Assembly: GCA_000955785.1 (NCBI GenBank)
Contig: JYOD01000043.1
Coordinates: 1-50,068 of the forward strand
Origin: Burkholderiaceae bacterium 16
GTDB lineage: Bacteria > Pseudomonadota > Gammaproteobacteria > Burkholderiales > Burkholderiaceae
Direction of reading: 5' to 3'
DNA: 50,068 nt
Within the stretch, counting starts at the first letter, position 1, and each line of letters begins with the position of its first letter. Positions 18,921-25,981 of this stretch are shown here, in pieces. Made by a program: the position numbers and the translations under genes. Under the pieces are notes generated by a model. The model searched no databases and was not told where the DNA came from. It saw only the letters and a list, made by a program, of their open reading frames with translations.

Positions 18921-19404
18921 CAGGTGTTTCCTTGCGGTGGATTCATTAGTTAGCGAGGCCTGCGGATCGACGGCAAAGTGTAATGACAGAGTAACTTCGT
19001 GTCCACACGCTTGGGCCCAACTAAGCAGTAGGAGCCCGGCCCTACCCCCAGGTACTTACCGCCAAATCATGCCCCCTGTTTCTGCGGAGGCCCCCACCCC
19101 CCACCCCAGGGGTACTTGGCGGGACGCTTCGGAAAACTCTGGCGGCGGTCTCTCCTATCAAGCCTTGAACAACAGCAACACAGCAGACCCTTTAGCTCCC
19201 CTTTTGAACAAGGGATAGGGGGCCGGGTACGGGGGTCTTTTCCCTGTCATCCTGAGAAATCGAGCGGGCTCCGCTCCCAGCAGCACCCAGCCGGGGAACC
19301 CGACCGAGCTCCACGGTGCAGCCTCGGGAGCAGTCCGAGCAAACCCGATAGAGACGGTTTGGCATCCGACCCGCGTTCAAAATTTGGGTTGCGGTCTTGG
19401 CGTT
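18921..19404. other. Non-coding stretch inside the island
   Basis: No credible gene in 484 bases. It should hold the promoter of the lipoprotein gene group. Visible structure: direct repeats of a CCCCAGG-TACTT core near 19046-19056 and 19105-19116, a C-rich tract at 19090-19108, and an imperfect hairpin of CCCCTT with AAGGG near 19198-19212. GC-skewed homopolymer patches make it unlike coding DNA. Confidence 0.5.
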
Positions 19405-20814
19405 TCACAACGAGACATCCGCTTTCGATGCTGCTTTACCCACTCGCTTTCGAATTGCATCGGCCTTCTTGAGTTGCTCATCGGCCTTGAACTGGGAAAA
19501 GTAGCGGTCTGAGATTTGTTTGGCATCAAGCCACTTTCCCTGCTTGCATAGAAGCAACGTCAGACGATCAAGCGCCTCCAACTCTCCTTTGAAACCGTTC
19601 GCCTCGTTCATCTCGGCAATCACTTGTCCGTAAAGCCCTCCTTCAAGCTTCATGAAGGAATAAGCTTCCAACTTTTCAATCGAGTCCTTGAGTAGAGTGA
19701 TGGCAGTATTTGGATCCGTTTTTTCCAGACTTCTCGCCTTGGCGATCTGCGCTCTATTAGCATCCCGGCGAGCATGAAATCGGCTGTATTGGCCAAAGTC
19801 AGTATTCCGACGTGGGTTCTGCATATTGAGCAAGGCAGTTGCGTGAGTCGCCATAAGAGAGTCTTGGATACGCACGGCTTCATATTCAGTGAGATTTTCG
19901 CGCTCCAGTCTCACCTCGAATTTCCCTTCAAGCTTATTGTCCACATACCAGCTCCACGCGGGATTCACATCTCTAGACCATGCCAGACCCCCATACCCGA
20001 CACCTACGTAGAATGGGACACTGCTTTTTTGAGAATAATGCCCATAGACATAATAATTCTTTGCGACTTGATGTTGACTGCTGAAGCCAATGAATTCGAT
20101 CTTCGGCTTCTTTCCCGAAGCGGCGGCCAGGAAGACCCGTAAAGCACGCTCAGCATCGCTTCCCGCCCTATGAGAAGGACCACTTCCCTCAATCTCAAAT
20201 GCAGCGCAAACGCTATCAAGACTGAACGATCTCAATTCAGGAAATTTTATTCTAAAATCCTCTAGGATACAGAAACTGCGATTATCAAAGTTTCGCCCAA
20301 GTCGGACTGCTTCAGCCCTAAGAAAGCCCATATCGAACTTTGCATTGTAGGCACATACAATACGGTCGCCGATGAAATCTAAAAATTCCGGAAGAACCTC
20401 GTGCGCTCTTCTAGCTGTTGAGAGCATTTCATCAGTGATACCCGTCAACTCCACAATGCGGGGAGACAATCTGCGATCAGGATTTACCAGTTCGCTGTAA
20501 CCCCGGTGTGTTTCTTCTCCCTTCTTGACGATTAGGGCCGCCACCTCCGTAATGCGGTCATTCTGGGGATCCAACCCGGTGGTCTCTAGGTCAATGAAGA
20601 CGTATTCGTCCTCCGATTGCGCAGGTTTAAGGGGAGTCGCTTCATCTTGTGCGGTAGCGCCCATCTCCCGGACGCTTCGCAATGGCAACGTAATGATCTC
20701 TGGATCAGCCACACCCGCTTCTTCTGCGGATGACTCCTCCCTTGAAGACCGCCTGGAAAGCGCCCAAGCAATGCACCCGAGGATAATCAAGCCGAATAGA
20801 AGCCAACCCATCAT
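19405..20814 (-). CDS. Membrane-anchored DEDDh exonuclease fused to a degenerate GIY-YIG-like domain
   Basis: A 469-residue protein in three parts. Residues 1-20 (MMGWLLFGLIILGCIAWALS) form an N-terminal membrane anchor. Residues 70-230 form a DnaQ-type 3'-5' exonuclease with all acidic residues: D75 and E77 (FIDLETTG), D161 (NAKFDMGFL), H215 and D220 (HRAGSDAERA). Residues 253-335 look like a GIY-YIG nuclease fold: YVY (255-257), YVG (269-271), Arg281, and a last helix TEYEAVRIQDSLMATHATAL ending in LLN. The usual metal-binding Glu aligns with Gln317, so the second domain may be inactive or mainly DNA-binding. The C-terminal 120 residues are helical. DnaQ/UvrC-type fusions are known, but a membrane anchor and an island setting suggest a defence or surveillance role (inference). 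Confidence 0.8.
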   Translation of the reverse strand: MMGWLLFGLIILGCIAWALSRRSSREESSAEEAGVADPEIITLPLRSVREMGATAQDEATPLKPAQSEDEYVFIDLETTGLDPQNDRITEVAALIVKKGEETHRGYSELVNPDRRLSPRIVELTGITDEMLSTARRAHEVLPEFLDFIGDRIVCAYNAKFDMGFLRAEAVRLGRNFDNRSFCILEDFRIKFPELRSFSLDSVCAAFEIEGSGPSHRAGSDAERALRVFLAAASGKKPKIEFIGFSSQHQVAKNYYVYGHYSQKSSVPFYVGVGYGGLAWSRDVNPAWSWYVDNKLEGKFEVRLERENLTEYEAVRIQDSLMATHATALLNMQNPRRNTDFGQYSRFHARRDANRAQIAKARSLEKTDPNTAITLLKDSIEKLEAYSFMKLEGGLYGQVIAEMNEANGFKGELEALDRLTLLLCKQGKWLDAKQISDRYFSQFKADEQLKKADAIRKRVGKAASKADVSL

Positions 20815-21006
20815 TCACCCCCCCTGTCTATTAAGGTCTTGCTTAACTTCCGCGACCCATTGCAAGGTAATCATACGCCACACCCCGCTCCCCAAGCTCC
20901 CTAGCTTAGGGGGGAGCACAAGCAACGTAACAAGAGAGACAACCAGAAGAGCACCAACGGCGGGCCTCCTAGAACCCTCAGGCAAACCCGCAGGGAGCTG
21001 ACGGCG

Positions 21007-21124
21007 TTGGCTCAATACGGTGTACAGATTCGAGCCAAGCCAATGAGCTGGGAAAGATGGCTCAATAGAGTTGACCGTTTGTGAGCCACCCCCTATGATT
21101 GAGCCATGAACTTCATTGAGCCAA
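21007..21124. promoter_or_regulatory. Cluster of ATTGAGCCAW repeats upstream of the serine recombinase
   Basis: Four 10-bp sites with two more diverged ones in 118 bases. TTGGCTCAAT (21007-21016) is the exact reverse complement of ATTGAGCCAA (21115-21124). ATGGCTCAAT (21057-21066) is the exact reverse complement of ATTGAGCCAT (21098-21107). Related cores are CGAGCCAAG (21031) and GTGAGCCACC (21081). This fits a recombination site (res-like) and/or an autoregulatory operator of the recombinase. The rest of the gap 20815-21135 shows no gene. Confidence 0.7.
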
Positions 21125-21135
21125 TCAACCCAGCC

Positions 21136-21732
21136 ATGAAACTCTATTACGGTCGGATCAGCACCACGGACGGACAGACCATTGCCAGCCAGATTGAAGA
21201 CGCCAAGCAACAAGGCATCGACTCCAGGCATGTGCATGTCGACGAAGGTGTCAGCGGCTACCACGTTGCCCCCATGGATCGCCCCGAGTGGAAACGGGTA
21301 GAGGACAAGCTCTCCAACGGTGGGACCCTATACGTCCGCTGGCTGGACCGGATCTCACGCCGCTATGACGAGCTCCATGCCACCATGCGCCGTCTCATGA
21401 ACGCAGGGGTGACGGTGGTCTGTACCCTCAATGGGATGACCTTCGACGGTCGGGCTACGGATGCTATCGCCAAAGCCACCAGAGACGCTGTGCTGGCCTT
21501 CATGGCTGCCCAAGGGGAAGCGGACTACCTGAACCGTAGAGAGATGCAGAAGCGGGGGATCAGCGTTGCCAAGGCCCAAGGAAAGTACAAGGGCCGTGCT
21601 CGAGTTGCGGATGCTGCGGAGGTCGTGAGCTGGAGGGCCGAGAACGGAGCCAGCATCGCCCAGACGGCGGAGGAGTTCGGGATCAGCCCAGCTACGGTGA
21701 AACGGTACATGGCAGAAGCAGCAAGCAAGTAA
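21136..21732 (+). CDS. Serine recombinase, resolvase/invertase family
   Basis: Small serine recombinase of 198 residues. The catalytic N-terminus is MKLYYGRISTTDGQTIASQ with nucleophile Ser9 after Arg7; further active-site residues lie in DEGVSGYHVAPMDRPEW and LYVRWLDRISRRYDEL. The long helix E region follows, with AKAQGKYKGRA leading into a C-terminal helix-turn-helix (GASIAQTAEEFGISPATVKRY). The start was placed at 21136 to match the family N-terminus; an in-frame ATG at 21106 adds ten residues and overlaps the repeat cluster. Neither start has a good ribosome site. It may resolve multimers or invert DNA within the island. Confidence 0.9.
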   Translation: MKLYYGRISTTDGQTIASQIEDAKQQGIDSRHVHVDEGVSGYHVAPMDRPEWKRVEDKLSNGGTLYVRWLDRISRRYDELHATMRRLMNAGVTVVCTLNGMTFDGRATDAIAKATRDAVLAFMAAQGEADYLNRREMQKRGISVAKAQGKYKGRARVADAAEVVSWRAENGASIAQTAEEFGISPATVKRYMAEAASK

Positions 21733-21843
21733 GCCTGAGGGGCCCTGAGCCCCCTTTGGTCCCCAACGATCAACGGCACTACCCAACCCAGAGAACCCCA
21801 GCGCCCCCCCGAGGCTTGCACCAATCAAACCCGAAGAAAAACC

Positions 21844-22116
21844 ATGAACCACCTGAACACTGAAACCACCGTTGCTTCCACCCTCGAAGGCCTGTTCCTG
21901 TCGGCCCTGAACAAGACCACCCCTGACGGTGCTGATCGGTCTGTAGTCCTGTACGAGCTCGGGCAAGCCTTGGCGAGCTACTGTGGCACTGAGGAGGATG
22001 CCAGCGAGCTTGTCCACCATGTGCTGGGAGGCTTCAGCGATGGTGTCTGGCGAGGCGTTGCCGAGAACTACCAGCAATACCAGAAGGGCCTGAAGGAGGT
22101 CTTTGGGACCCTGTAG
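21844..22116 (+). CDS. Small hypothetical protein
   Basis: A 90-residue acidic protein not assigned to a family (MNHLNTETTVASTLEGLFLSAL...). It looks soluble and mostly helical, with no membrane segment or metal motif. A GAAG ribosome site precedes the ATG. It follows the serine recombinase by 111 bases and is closed by an intrinsic terminator at 22158-22181, so both may share one transcript. Function unknown. Confidence 0.6.
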   Translation: MNHLNTETTVASTLEGLFLSALNKTTPDGADRSVVLYELGQALASYCGTEEDASELVHHVLGGFSDGVWRGVAENYQQYQKGLKEVFGTL

Positions 22117-22157
22117 TTCGCGTGATCCTTGCCCGACATACATGCACTAGAAAGAAA

Positions 22158-22181
22158 GGCCCGCCGCGTTGCGGGCTTTTT
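22158..22181 (+). terminator. Intrinsic terminator
   Basis: Stem GCCCGC / GCGGGC with a 6-nt loop followed by TTTTT, 42 bases after the 21844 gene. It ends the recombinase-side transcript. Confidence 0.85.
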
Positions 22182-22399
22182 CACGTCTGGAGGAGACAAG
22201 TGCCATATGGCAGACAGGAACACCATAGAAGGGTGGACTGATGCTTTGCGACGCATGGCAGACATCAGCACTATAGGAAAGAAAGCACCAATTCACCGAC
22301 CGATCGGTTGGTTTTGGGCCTCATACATTTCATCCGTACATTAGAAGAGGGCGCAGATATCGATAGCTTTTTTTAGCTTTTACAACCATGTGATAGGTC

Positions 22400-22678
22400 A
22401 TGACTAACGAACCAAAAACCCCACCGAGCCCGAAGGGCGGCGCATCTCCGATGCTGAAGAAGAGACCGAAGTGCAAGAACGGCGAGAAAGCCCGAGCCAT
22501 GGAGACCGCCAAGGCCCAAGGGCTCATGAAGTTCCTTTGGACGTGCCACCGAGGACACGGGCTGACCCTGTTTAGCACCGCTGGATACGGCCAGTGCATC
22601 AAATGCAAGGTCGCCCATACGACAGCAGCACAGAAGCGAGCAAACCTGCCTTGCGACAGAGGAAGCGAAGCTGCTTAG
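22400..22678 (+). CDS. Small Cys/His-rich basic protein, paralogue of the HNH protein N-terminus
   Basis: A 92-residue protein with a basic, Pro-rich N-terminus and a probable zinc knuckle: FLWTCHRGHGLTLFSTAGYG then QCIKCK. Its RAMETAKAQGLMKFLWTC...CIKC pattern matches the N-terminal RAMARKAQARGRKTFLAVC...CVQC of the HNH protein encoded 200 bases downstream. It thus looks like a stand-alone copy of that module. Nucleic-acid binding is plausible from charge and cysteines but is inference. Ribosome site weak. Confidence 0.6.
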   Translation: MTNEPKTPPSPKGGASPMLKKRPKCKNGEKARAMETAKAQGLMKFLWTCHRGHGLTLFSTAGYGQCIKCKVAHTTAAQKRANLPCDRGSEAA

Positions 22679-22885
22679 AGCCCCGTAGAGCCGTTTTCCC
22701 CGTCTGAAGTACCTCTGTATCTCCTGAGTCCCCTGAGGCGTTCTGAGCCTCTCCAAATGCTCGATAGAGTCGCGAAGGCGATTCACTTTAGACGAGCACT
22801 CCCAACGATTCACCAAAGATCACTGCAGACCCATTCGGGCTGTCTGCGGATGACTCACGCCCATAGCCCGAGCAAGAGAACCAAT

Positions 22886-23629
22886 ATGACCAAGCAAATG
22901 AAGACCACCAGCAAGCGAGCCATGGCCCGCAAAGCCCAAGCAAGGGGCCGGAAGACCTTCTTAGCTGTCTGCAGCACGCACAGCAAGGAAGGGAAGCGTG
23001 TGTGGCATTACGCCAAGGGGAGCAAGTGCGTCCAGTGCCAAGCGGAGAAGGACGCCAAGAAAGCCGAGCGGAGGAGGACGGACCCGGAGTATGCAGCCCA
23101 TCAACGGGCCTTGCAGCTCAACAAGAACACCCGCAGACGTCTCCGAGAGCTCGGTCGTCCCGAGACGGCTATGCCGAAAGGAGAACAGCTTGCCGAGTGC
23201 CTCGAGTTCGCCAAGGGTGCGCCCGTGGGTGCCGAGATGGACCATGCGGTACCGCTGAGAGGTTTTGACCCAATGACCGGCGAATGGACCGTGTCTGGCT
23301 TGCATGTGGCATGGAATCTGGAGCCCATGGAGCCCAGGTCGAACAGACGGAAGAACAGCACCTTCGACCCCGAGACGCTGTGGTTCCAGCGCCCTTACAA
23401 CTCATACCCCGGTGGACAGTTCCACGGAGACTTCGGAGAAATCGAGTTCATGCGATACACGGTTGATGGCGGTGTGGCACTGGAGCTCGTGACCGTGGAG
23501 GAGTTCAAGGCAATGATGATCGAGATGGGCAACGAGGCAATGGAGCAGGCCACTGCGACAGGCGCAGCGAACGATTCGAGAAGCGCCAGCTTCGACTGTG
23601 GGAAGCAGACCAACAAGGAGGCAGCATGA
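22886..23629 (+). CDS. HNH endonuclease family protein
   Basis: A 247-residue protein. The N-terminal part is very basic with a CxxH...CxxC knuckle (AVCSTHSKEG...GSKCVQCQ). The HNH core is GAEMDHAVPLRGFDPMTGEW, then VSGLHVAWNLEPMEPRSN and RRKNSTF, which carries the Asp-His, central His/Asn and final Asn positions and closely follows the phage-type GLHVPWNLQ signature. The start MTKQMKTTSKRAMARK was chosen because the family-like part begins there; in-frame ATGs at 22850 and 22757 are alternatives. Its stop codon overlaps the next gene (ATGA). Probably a DNA nicking or cleaving enzyme with a role in island mobility, replication or competition. Confidence 0.8.
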   Translation: MTKQMKTTSKRAMARKAQARGRKTFLAVCSTHSKEGKRVWHYAKGSKCVQCQAEKDAKKAERRRTDPEYAAHQRALQLNKNTRRRLRELGRPETAMPKGEQLAECLEFAKGAPVGAEMDHAVPLRGFDPMTGEWTVSGLHVAWNLEPMEPRSNRRKNSTFDPETLWFQRPYNSYPGGQFHGDFGEIEFMRYTVDGGVALELVTVEEFKAMMIEMGNEAMEQATATGAANDSRSASFDCGKQTNKEAA

Positions 23630-23835
23630 GCTATCTGAGACGTCCCCCAGCGCCCTTGACGTTCAGCCGTCGTGAACTGAAGGTATGGGCAAGGGATCTC
23701 GGTCTCAATGTGTATCCAGCCTATTGCAAGGATTGCGGCAAGGTGACGCCACACCATAGCGATGACGACCAGTGCTCAGACTGCGCCTATGAGCAAGCCC
23801 TGAGGCAACACCAAGCACAGCAGGAGGCCGCATGA
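23626..23835 (+). CDS. Small zinc-ribbon-like protein
   Basis: A 69-residue protein overlapping the HNH gene by 4 bases, so translation is probably coupled. YCKDCGKVTPHHSDDDQCSDC has two CxxC pairs, a likely zinc ribbon, flanked by a basic N-terminus (YLRRPPAPLTFSRRELKVW) and a Gln-rich tail. It resembles the short zinc-finger proteins common in phage and plasmid operons. Function unknown. Confidence 0.7.
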   Translation: MSYLRRPPAPLTFSRRELKVWARDLGLNVYPAYCKDCGKVTPHHSDDDQCSDCAYEQALRQHQAQQEAA

Positions 23836-24230
23836 GCACCGCAGAACAGAACGTCTGGCTGGCTGCAGCTGGTCTTGCCCCTTGGCCCGAGGATAGGTCT
23901 CGGATTGACGATCCCGCGAAGCACCTGCCGGATCCCAACTCAGTTCGCCACCTGACCAAGGGGAAGACTGGCCGACCTACAGGGGCCACGGCGGGATGGA
24001 ACCGCAGGGACCGGGAGATCGAGCTCGCTATGGCGAATGCTACAGCCAAGGCCGATGTCGAGTTTTTGTGGAGTCACCAGCGGTGGCCCAGGTACCCAGA
24101 GCAGCTGCAGGGGTACAAGAAGATCCCGAAGAGCCTCTGGAAACGCTGGGTTGCCATGCGGAACCGGCGAGGCCTGAGCACCGAGATTAAACCCTTGGGC
24201 ACTGAGCTATATGGTAGCGGCGTGGCCTAG
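23832..24230 (+). CDS. Hypothetical protein in the HNH operon
   Basis: A 132-residue basic protein, not recognised. It overlaps the zinc-ribbon gene by 4 bases (ATGA), continuing the tight operon from the HNH gene. The middle contains RHLTKGKTGRPTGATAGWNRRDREIELAMANATAKAD, rich in Arg/Lys and probably helical, and the tail is Trp-rich (YKKIPKSLWKRWVAMRNRRG). DNA or RNA binding is possible. The charged GRPTG motif recalls AT-hook-like GRP cores, but one copy is weak evidence. Confidence 0.65.
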   Translation: MSTAEQNVWLAAAGLAPWPEDRSRIDDPAKHLPDPNSVRHLTKGKTGRPTGATAGWNRRDREIELAMANATAKADVEFLWSHQRWPRYPEQLQGYKKIPKSLWKRWVAMRNRRGLSTEIKPLGTELYGSGVA

Positions 24231-24710
24231 CCCACAGTTGCACAATTTTTAGGCAGAAAACGTTACATAAGCCATTAGACCCGCTACAGGATCGCTTCTT
24301 TACGCAAGAAAGACGCATAGAAGAAGCCGATCTACAGCATATCCCGCCAGAACCCCCCTTAGGTAATCACCAAGACTCACCGGGTTTCCCACGGAAGCCT
24401 CAGGTACCCACCAGCCACTTGGGTGGAAATCACCTACAGCACCCTTCTAGAGACCACCTTCCAAGCAGTTTCCATGGACTTAGGAACACCTAATTACTGT
24501 GTATTCCACAGCAAATTAGGGGCCTCTCGATGTCGGTCTCCCCCACTCTGTGCCCTCTTCCACGGTCGCCCTCTTTATCTTTAAAGGGAAGAATCTAAGT
24601 CATTGATAGTTAAGCTGTTTTTTCATTTCCGACTGATGTTTTCCATCACTTTTTGGCACTTTTTTCTCCCCCATCGGGCCGACCCAATTTTCTCATCCAA
24701 TCTACCAAGT
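24231..24710. other. AT-richer non-coding stretch inside the island
   Basis: No credible gene in 480 bases. It holds an imperfect hairpin at 24489-24520: CCTAATT and CTGTG arms pair with CACAG and AATTAGG around TATTC. A shorter ACCCA/TGGGT repeat lies at 24416-24425 and its surroundings, and there are T-rich tracts at 24617-24670. It could be the promoter region of the next gene, or a replication or transfer site of the element; nothing in the sequence decides. Confidence 0.4.
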
Positions 24711-25649
24711 ATGTACAACGATCTACCCTACCTCAATTGGTCTGAAGTCACAGACCCCGATGTGTACCAATACCCGGCGCTATTCGAAGTCCGCAGGTAC
24801 ACCGAAGCAGAACTTCAGCAACACCGGGAAACCTATCAACTACCGGTCTCCAAAGCTTATGGAGTCCTCAAAAGTGGGCTTCCGAAAAACGATGACGAGG
24901 ACAGTCACTTCATCACCAAGGCTCGCCATGAGGCCGTAGCTTGGTCGGAGACTCCTGTACGTAGGGCGGACCTAAAGGACGCAGGGTGGAAGCTCCGTAC
25001 TGCCCGTAAGGGATCATTCCCCGTCACTCGCATGGTCCCCCATACCTGGGTCGATACGGAGACCGGAGAAGTGATTACCACCAATCCGAAAGAGAAGAGC
25101 GCCCGTAGGGTATTCAAGGCTCCCCCGACACCAGAGTCCATGTCCGACCGTTTCATCCGCTATTCGATACTGCTGAATACACTGTCGCCAGACAAGCGGG
25201 AATTTGTTCAGTACATCCTCAAGATGCGAAGCCGCAGGGGCGGACTGGTCGAGCCTCTTACTGCTGCTTTGGACAGGTGGGTTGCCTACCGGCACCCGGA
25301 GATCCTTCAGAACAACAAGGCACGCAAACGGGAATCCCTGAAGTGTCTCCTGTACAAGCTGGGGATACTCGCAGACGAGCAAACGTTGACCAGGGAGTAC
25401 CAACTGGCGGGGCGGACTACCAAGGCCGACAAGTTGGCTGAGGCGTCCACAGCCGCAACTATCCTTAGGCCCCATGGTGTCCCACAGTGGGAGCAGGGAG
25501 CATCCAGACCGGCGTGGATGATGGAGCTTGGCCCGAGCAGTCAGGATTGCGCCCCTCCGATGAGTGAGACCAACGGTCTGACGAGTGGCTTGCCACGACA
25601 ATTGACCCTGAGTGCAGCAGCTAACGATGAAGATGCAATAGCGGCATGA
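24711..25649 (+). CDS. Hypothetical protein at the right end of the island
   Basis: A 312-residue protein not recognised. The start at 24711 (MYNDLPYLNWSEVTDPDVYQYP) was chosen because the in-frame upstream part (from 24603) is a hydrophobic, Phe-rich stretch unlike the rest. The middle is rich in charged helices (DRFIRYSILLNTLSPDKREFVQYILKMRSRRGGLVEPLTAALDRWVAYRHPEI), with a basic segment NNKARKRESLKCLLYK. The C-terminal 60 residues look disordered. There is no Walker motif or nuclease signature. Being the last and largest plus-strand gene, it may serve element maintenance, but that is a guess. Confidence 0.65.
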   Translation: MYNDLPYLNWSEVTDPDVYQYPALFEVRRYTEAELQQHRETYQLPVSKAYGVLKSGLPKNDDEDSHFITKARHEAVAWSETPVRRADLKDAGWKLRTARKGSFPVTRMVPHTWVDTETGEVITTNPKEKSARRVFKAPPTPESMSDRFIRYSILLNTLSPDKREFVQYILKMRSRRGGLVEPLTAALDRWVAYRHPEILQNNKARKRESLKCLLYKLGILADEQTLTREYQLAGRTTKADKLAEASTAATILRPHGVPQWEQGASRPAWMMELGPSSQDCAPPMSETNGLTSGLPRQLTLSAAANDEDAIAA

Positions 25650-25696
25650 GTCCTCCAAATGATCCTGCCCAGTGCGATGAAGCAGGATCGAGCAGG

Positions 25697-25751
25697 TTGT
25701 CCCATGAGTGCCCCACTTGGGTACAATCAGGGTACATCAGGATTGGGACAA
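25697..25751. repeat. Inverted repeat near the right island end
   Basis: TTGTCCCA (25697-25704) and TGGGACAA (25744-25751) form 8-bp arms about 100-150 bases inside the right boundary, with GGGTACA-like copies between them. It could be arm-type integrase binding sites or a plain hairpin. Confidence 0.35.
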
Positions 25752-25789
25752 TTCCCGTTCGCGTTTCGCTGTGTACTGCACCAAGAAAC

Positions 25790-25814
25790 AAAAAGGGCCG
25801 CCCGAAGGCAGCCC
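25790..25814 (-). terminator. Island-borne terminator for ybiT
   Basis: On the minus strand GGGCTGCC-TTCG-GGCGGCCC forms an 8-bp stem with a stable UUCG tetraloop, followed by TTTTT. It lies inside the island, 37 bases past the restored ybiT stop codon, and replaces the native terminator now stranded at 15897-15933. Confidence 0.85.
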
Positions 25815-25849
25815 CGATTGTTTGCGGATGGAGTGGTCGGTTTCGGGCC

Positions 25850-25981
25850 CTTAGCCGTCGATACCCTGCGACTCCAGGTACTCGTCATACGTACCAAGGT
25901 AATCGGTCAGCGTGCCGTCGTTGCGCACTTCGATCACGCGCGTGGCCAGGCCGCTGACGAACACGCGGTCGTGCGAGACGA
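25850..25981. repeat. Right island boundary repeat (attR)
   Basis: 132 bases identical to 15974-16105. This copy forms the 3' end of the intact ybiT gene. Confidence 0.93.

Larger units (their letters stand above)
15974..25981. mobile_element. Integrative genomic island in the 3' end of ybiT
   Basis: Two perfect 132-bp direct repeats (15974-16105 and 25850-25981) bound a segment whose repeat-to-repeat period is 9876 bp. The repeat equals the last 131 bases of ybiT, including its stop codon, plus one base. The right copy completes the intact ybiT gene; the left copy is an orphan 3' fragment. A tyrosine integrase starts 46 bases inside the left repeat and points inward. Base composition inside is visibly less GC-rich than the flanks, most of all at 17.3-20.8 kb and 24.2-24.7 kb. 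Contents are an integrase, cargo genes on the minus strand, a serine recombinase and a set of unfamiliar plus-strand genes. No conjugation, capsid or replication gene was recognised. Confidence 0.93.

Noticed and set aside
19116..19472. 118-codon plus-strand frame in the non-coding gap
   Set aside because: Low-complexity composition, no ribosome site, and overlaps the end of the exonuclease gene.
20815..21264. 149-codon minus-strand frame upstream of the exonuclease gene
   Set aside because: Runs antisense through the recombinase start and the repeat cluster, and shows no family likeness.
22129..22344. Possible small plus-strand gene, or its shorter form from 22207
   Set aside because: The long form overlaps the intrinsic terminator at 22158-22181. 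The 45-residue form from 22207 has a GGAGG 13 bases away, but composition and length give no support.
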